Shown here piece after piece: positions 62,501 to 64,000 of a stretch of 64,000 bases of DNA (the stretch's first letter is position 1; each line of letters begins with the position of its first letter). Origin of the DNA: Planctomycetaceae bacterium (lineage in GTDB: Bacteria; Planctomycetota; Phycisphaerae; UBA1845; UTPLA1); assembly GCA_006969385.1 (NCBI GenBank), contig CP030884.1, forward strand, positions 2,480,001 to 2,544,000, written 5' to 3'. Made by a program: the position numbers and the translations under genes. The notes beneath the pieces were generated by a model that saw only the letters and a program-made list of their open reading frames with translations, did not search any database and was not told the origin of the DNA.

Positions 62501-63060
62501 GCAGCGGTCCCAACAAGCTCTATCAGAACCAAGGCAACGGCACCTTCCGCATGGTGGACGAAGGCGCGGGTGTGACGGGCAACTGTCAGGATGTGGTCTT
62601 CGTCGATTACGACAATGATGGTGATCTGGATATCGCCGTTACGCGCGAAGATGACACGGCGGTCTTGCTGGAGAATCGGACGAATAATGACAATTATCTA
62701 AAAGTGCGCGTTGTGGGGGCCGGCACGGGGGCGACCAACACAGCGGCCATCGGCGTGCGCGTGGAATTGTGGAATAAGCAAGGCACCCAACTGCTGGGGC
62801 GGCGCGAGCTCGGCGTGGCGCGCGGCTTGGGCACCGAGCCGCTGTGGGCGCACTTCGGCGGCATTGATCCGGCGGAGACCTATCAGGTGTGGACTTATCT
62901 GCACAGTCGCGACAACAGCAGCCCGCTGGTCACGACTGTGGTGCCGCAAAGCGTCAGCACGACCATCGGCAGCATCACGATTCCGCAGATGCTGACCATT
63001 ACGGAAGGCGACGCGAAGAAACGCATCAAGACGTGGCGGGAAATCGTGAACCGAAGCTGA
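59512..63060 (+). CDS. Secreted FG-GAP/VCBS repeat protein with two ASPIC/UnbV domains
   Basis: 1182 residues. A longer-than-usual N-tail with a signal peptide near residues 40-58 (FFYSCLIFGFLATSISTTHA), then FG-GAP repeats built on DFDNDGD(I/L)D and NNGDGTF, about 7 in 60-400, an ASPIC/UnbV-like domain at about 400-500 (DYLRIRVVGAGSGGTNTAGI), a jelly-roll-like middle (510-700), a second run of repeats (720-1050) and a second ASPIC/UnbV domain (1060-1160). The CRTAC1-like architecture has calcium-binding DxDxDG motifs. Likely a cell-surface or secreted adhesin/matrix protein. Internal duplication is evident. Confidence 0.88.
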   Translation: MIQITALEKAYCAVVIAITNCDGGLRRLSHRSVTRRCFFYSCLIFGFLATSISTTHADFTNVTSSAGLGNLDGEYGVAWGDYNNDGFIDFYITGADRLYRNNGNGTFSSGPSIAGDDRGVHWGDIDNDGDIDIGTTWELYLCRNNGDGSFTQLSNSAVGFTSINNLGDFAWLDYNKDGNLDLWAPNGSSPYTYMYAGYGNGTFAGVRGSTIGLTANTNGEATVVADFDNDGDIDILYRGSSVFLFRNNGDGTFTDVTSSTGVSLSGYDDGYNGTAFGDYDNDGDLDLYGGQNGANKLYRNNGNGTFTDVTTTAGVAGNSKDTKGVAWGDYDNDGDVDLYVAQRAGSNHLFRNNGDGTFTDVAASEGVADGSTSESRGVAWEDFDNDGDLDLLLASDGSDSKLYRNDLNNSDYLRIRVVGAGSGGTNTAGIGVRVDVYDQAGTSFIASRTIGNAMGYGSSEPLWAHFGGLNASTIYTVRAYVHSRPLSNPLTVQLRPSDVTTTIGATAISQMYTFVEPIVAADVPYAIDFESSIGEEWSGLTTATDYDADFTTFLGRFSSVGGPFAQLRVNTTVGETYTLTFDLYAIDSWAGDNTSHGPDTLLVAVNGVTKFSETFSQRPDDFPASYENPWDEMGQLGFENGSVDKDGIYRNVTVSFVATSSVSIIAFSETLDEGVNDESAGIDNVSVTTARFVDVSTVRGFDIITSSDSTYASGLHWFDADGDGDLDAILGGNQSERMLNGGSTFASSNFGTGNERRQHALFDVDNDGDVDFWSGNHSSYYEEACYRNDGSGGFSDIGNLGFSNPNNNEGVAAADVNRDGWCDIVHFCENDNWIGHHQGDPGASLPSLVGTNDDSYGLSDSGDIGNGDYASAGDVNNDGFLDFFYHYSGGKLFLSNGDGTYTENVRGITVTTGNSDKFGSAWADYDNDGDLDLFAARWDANNTGYLWRNDVSWGDTPSGSFSNQTANAAINDESGQFGCAWGDYDNDGDLDLYVATRSGPNKLYQNQGNGTFRMVDEGAGVTGNCQDVVFVDYDNDGDLDIAVTREDDTAVLLENRTNNDNYLKVRVVGAGTGATNTAAIGVRVELWNKQGTQLLGRRELGVARGLGTEPLWAHFGGIDPAETYQVWTYLHSRDNSSPLVTTVVPQSVSTTIGSITIPQMLTITEGDAKKRIKTWREIVNRS

Positions 63061-63338
63061 CCTGGGGCCAACGGTACCGGCGGCCAATTGCGTCTGTTGA
63101 ATGCACGCGCTCCCGCCTCCATTGGTATTGGTATCGAATGATTCCTGCTGCGGGGAGCATCGCCGTCGCGCCGGTGGGAGTAGCGCGCACGCACCGCCGG
63201 GACGGCGATGCTCCCCAATTCGGGCCGGTGGCGGCCCTCGTGGGCTGGTGGCGGTCGTGCTCTAATCCGACGCCTTAACTCTCAAAAATTCTCGTCTCCA
63301 GATCATCGAGCCCGATTGAAATCGTACCCAGTTAGTGC
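63061..63338. other. Intergenic region with a long inverted repeat
   Basis: About 280 bp without gene. GGGGAGCATCGCCGTC (63152-63167) and its perfect complement (63201-63216) enclose a G+C-rich spacer, so a strong 16-bp stem with a 33-nt loop lies 90 bp after the FG-GAP stop; no T-tract follows. Confidence 0.7.
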
Positions 63339-63344
63339 TATATT
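63316..63344 (+). promoter_or_regulatory. Sigma70-type promoter of the Rrf2 gene
   Basis: TTGAAA at 63316-63321, 17-bp spacer, TATATT at 63339-63344. The expected start gives a very short leader with GGAGG at 63354-63358 and ATG 63368. IscR-type regulators bind at such spots, so autoregulation is plausible. Confidence 0.6.
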
Positions 63345-63367
63345 CTCCGGTCTGGAGGTATGCGTGC

Positions 63368-63946
63368 ATGCTCTCGTTGACCCGACGCACCGAATATGCA
63401 GTCATAGCGCTGTGTTATTTGGCTCAAAATAAAGATCGCGTTTGTGCGGCCCGCGAGATCGCGGATCAATATCAGATGCCATCGGCGCTGTTGATGAATG
63501 TGCTTAAGGCATTGTCGCACAGTGACTTAGTGAACTCGACGCGTGGGGCGCGGGGTGGGTATCGGCTTGGCAAGGCCGAGGCGGAGATTACGCTATCATC
63601 GGTTATTTTGGCGGTCGAGGGGCCGGTGCAGATCGTGCCATGTGCGGGTCATCATGAGAACGGTGACGCGGGTGACGCCTCCGGCAACGGCGGTGACGCA
63701 GCTGCGACCGCAGTGGCCAAAAGTCCTGAAAGTTGCGAAATGATGGGCGTCTGTCCCATCAAGATACCCGTGCAGCGCATTCAATCTCGGTTGGAGGCGT
63801 TGCTTAACGAAATCACGTTGGCCGACATGCTCGACAGTCAGCTCGAACGCGATTGTCAGGGCGGCGTGCAACTGTCCGTGCACGGTGAACATTTGGGTAG
63901 CCGCGAATCGGAGCGTGCGACAGACGAGTCGGCATCACCCAAGTAA
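63368..63946 (+). CDS. Rrf2/IscR family transcriptional regulator, insertion variant
   Basis: 192 residues from ATG 63368. Winged-helix Rrf2 domain (SLTRRTEYAVIALCYLAQ, STRGARGGYRLGK) with cluster cysteines Cys92, Cys123 and Cys129. In E. coli IscR they are Cys92, Cys98 and Cys104, so here about 25 extra residues (Asp/Gly/Ala-rich) sit between the first two while the last two keep the x5 spacing. The CPI that follows matches IscR-like proteins. It probably senses Fe-S status and may control suf/isc genes, which would lie right of the window. The tail after 165 is acidic. Confidence 0.9.
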   Translation: MLSLTRRTEYAVIALCYLAQNKDRVCAAREIADQYQMPSALLMNVLKALSHSDLVNSTRGARGGYRLGKAEAEITLSSVILAVEGPVQIVPCAGHHENGDAGDASGNGGDAAATAVAKSPESCEMMGVCPIKIPVQRIQSRLEALLNEITLADMLDSQLERDCQGGVQLSVHGEHLGSRESERATDESASPK

Positions 63947-63956
63947 TAATACGAGA

Positions 63957-63990
63957 CCGCGTCTATGCAATGGACGCGGCAAGATTTTTG
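63957..63990 (+). terminator. Weak terminator after the Rrf2 gene
   Basis: CCGCGTC / GACGCGG stem with loop TATGCAATG, then CAAGATTTTT. Only a 7-bp stem. Confidence 0.5.
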
Positions 63991-64000
63991 AACAAACAAA

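Overview
The window reads as a chromosomal segment of a planctomycete, probably near the Phycisphaerae. This is inferred from gene content, since there is no rRNA here. The main signs are: about 16 copies of a small membrane-protein family ending in a CxxCGY(D/N)L..GN.SG.CPECG zinc ribbon; an EF-G with the 'EVKG..GAKMD.MELE' signature of the spirochaete/planctomycete/mitochondrial EF-G1 lineage; a PEP-CTERM protein; an FHA-PilB fusion; and a large FG-GAP + ASPIC/UnbV protein.

Layout. 1-1.4 kb: the 3' part of a tyrosine recombinase whose reading frame runs through a displaced 44-nt 5' half of a tRNA-Ser(UGA) gene, i.e. the end of an integrated element. 1.4-6.9 kb: a same-strand array of eleven paralogous TM-variable loop-TM-zinc ribbon genes, mostly with overlapping stop and start codons, ending in a HEAT-like gene. 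7-20 kb: a GT-C glycosyltransferase, FxsA, TlpA- and DsbA-like thiol proteins, a YdeI-like protein, GatC, lipoproteins and a TPR-gluzincin. 20-27 kb: a PIN/TRAM membrane protein, the type IV pilus motors PilB (FHA-fused) and PilT, and two more zinc-ribbon membrane proteins. 27-33 kb: lysA, a secreted prolyl oligopeptidase, and intergenic DNA rich in several families of short palindromic and 7-bp periodic repeats.

33-41 kb: BamA, pssA coupled to a lipoprotein esterase, a receiver-only response regulator, and rpsO-pnp. 41-53 kb: an orphan adenine methyltransferase, asnS with a coiled-coil insertion, an ADP-ribosylglycohydrolase-like gene, guaA, ligA, rsmE and an acidic membrane-anchored protein. 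53-64 kb: a PEP-CTERM protein, a Clp-N-only protein, fusA, a pseudopilin, the FG-GAP giant, and an IscR-like Rrf2 regulator with a 25-residue insertion between its first and second cluster cysteines.

Housekeeping genes for translation (gatC, rpsO, asnS, fusA, rsmE), RNA decay (pnp), replication (ligA), GMP, lysine and phospholipid synthesis are interleaved with secreted and membrane proteins typical of the phylum. The most unusual parts are the zinc-ribbon array beside the attachment site and the dispersed intergenic repeats: heptad-phased repeats, bipartite cruciform units, a segment with 26-bp terminal inverted repeats, and ten perfect copies of an 8-mer.
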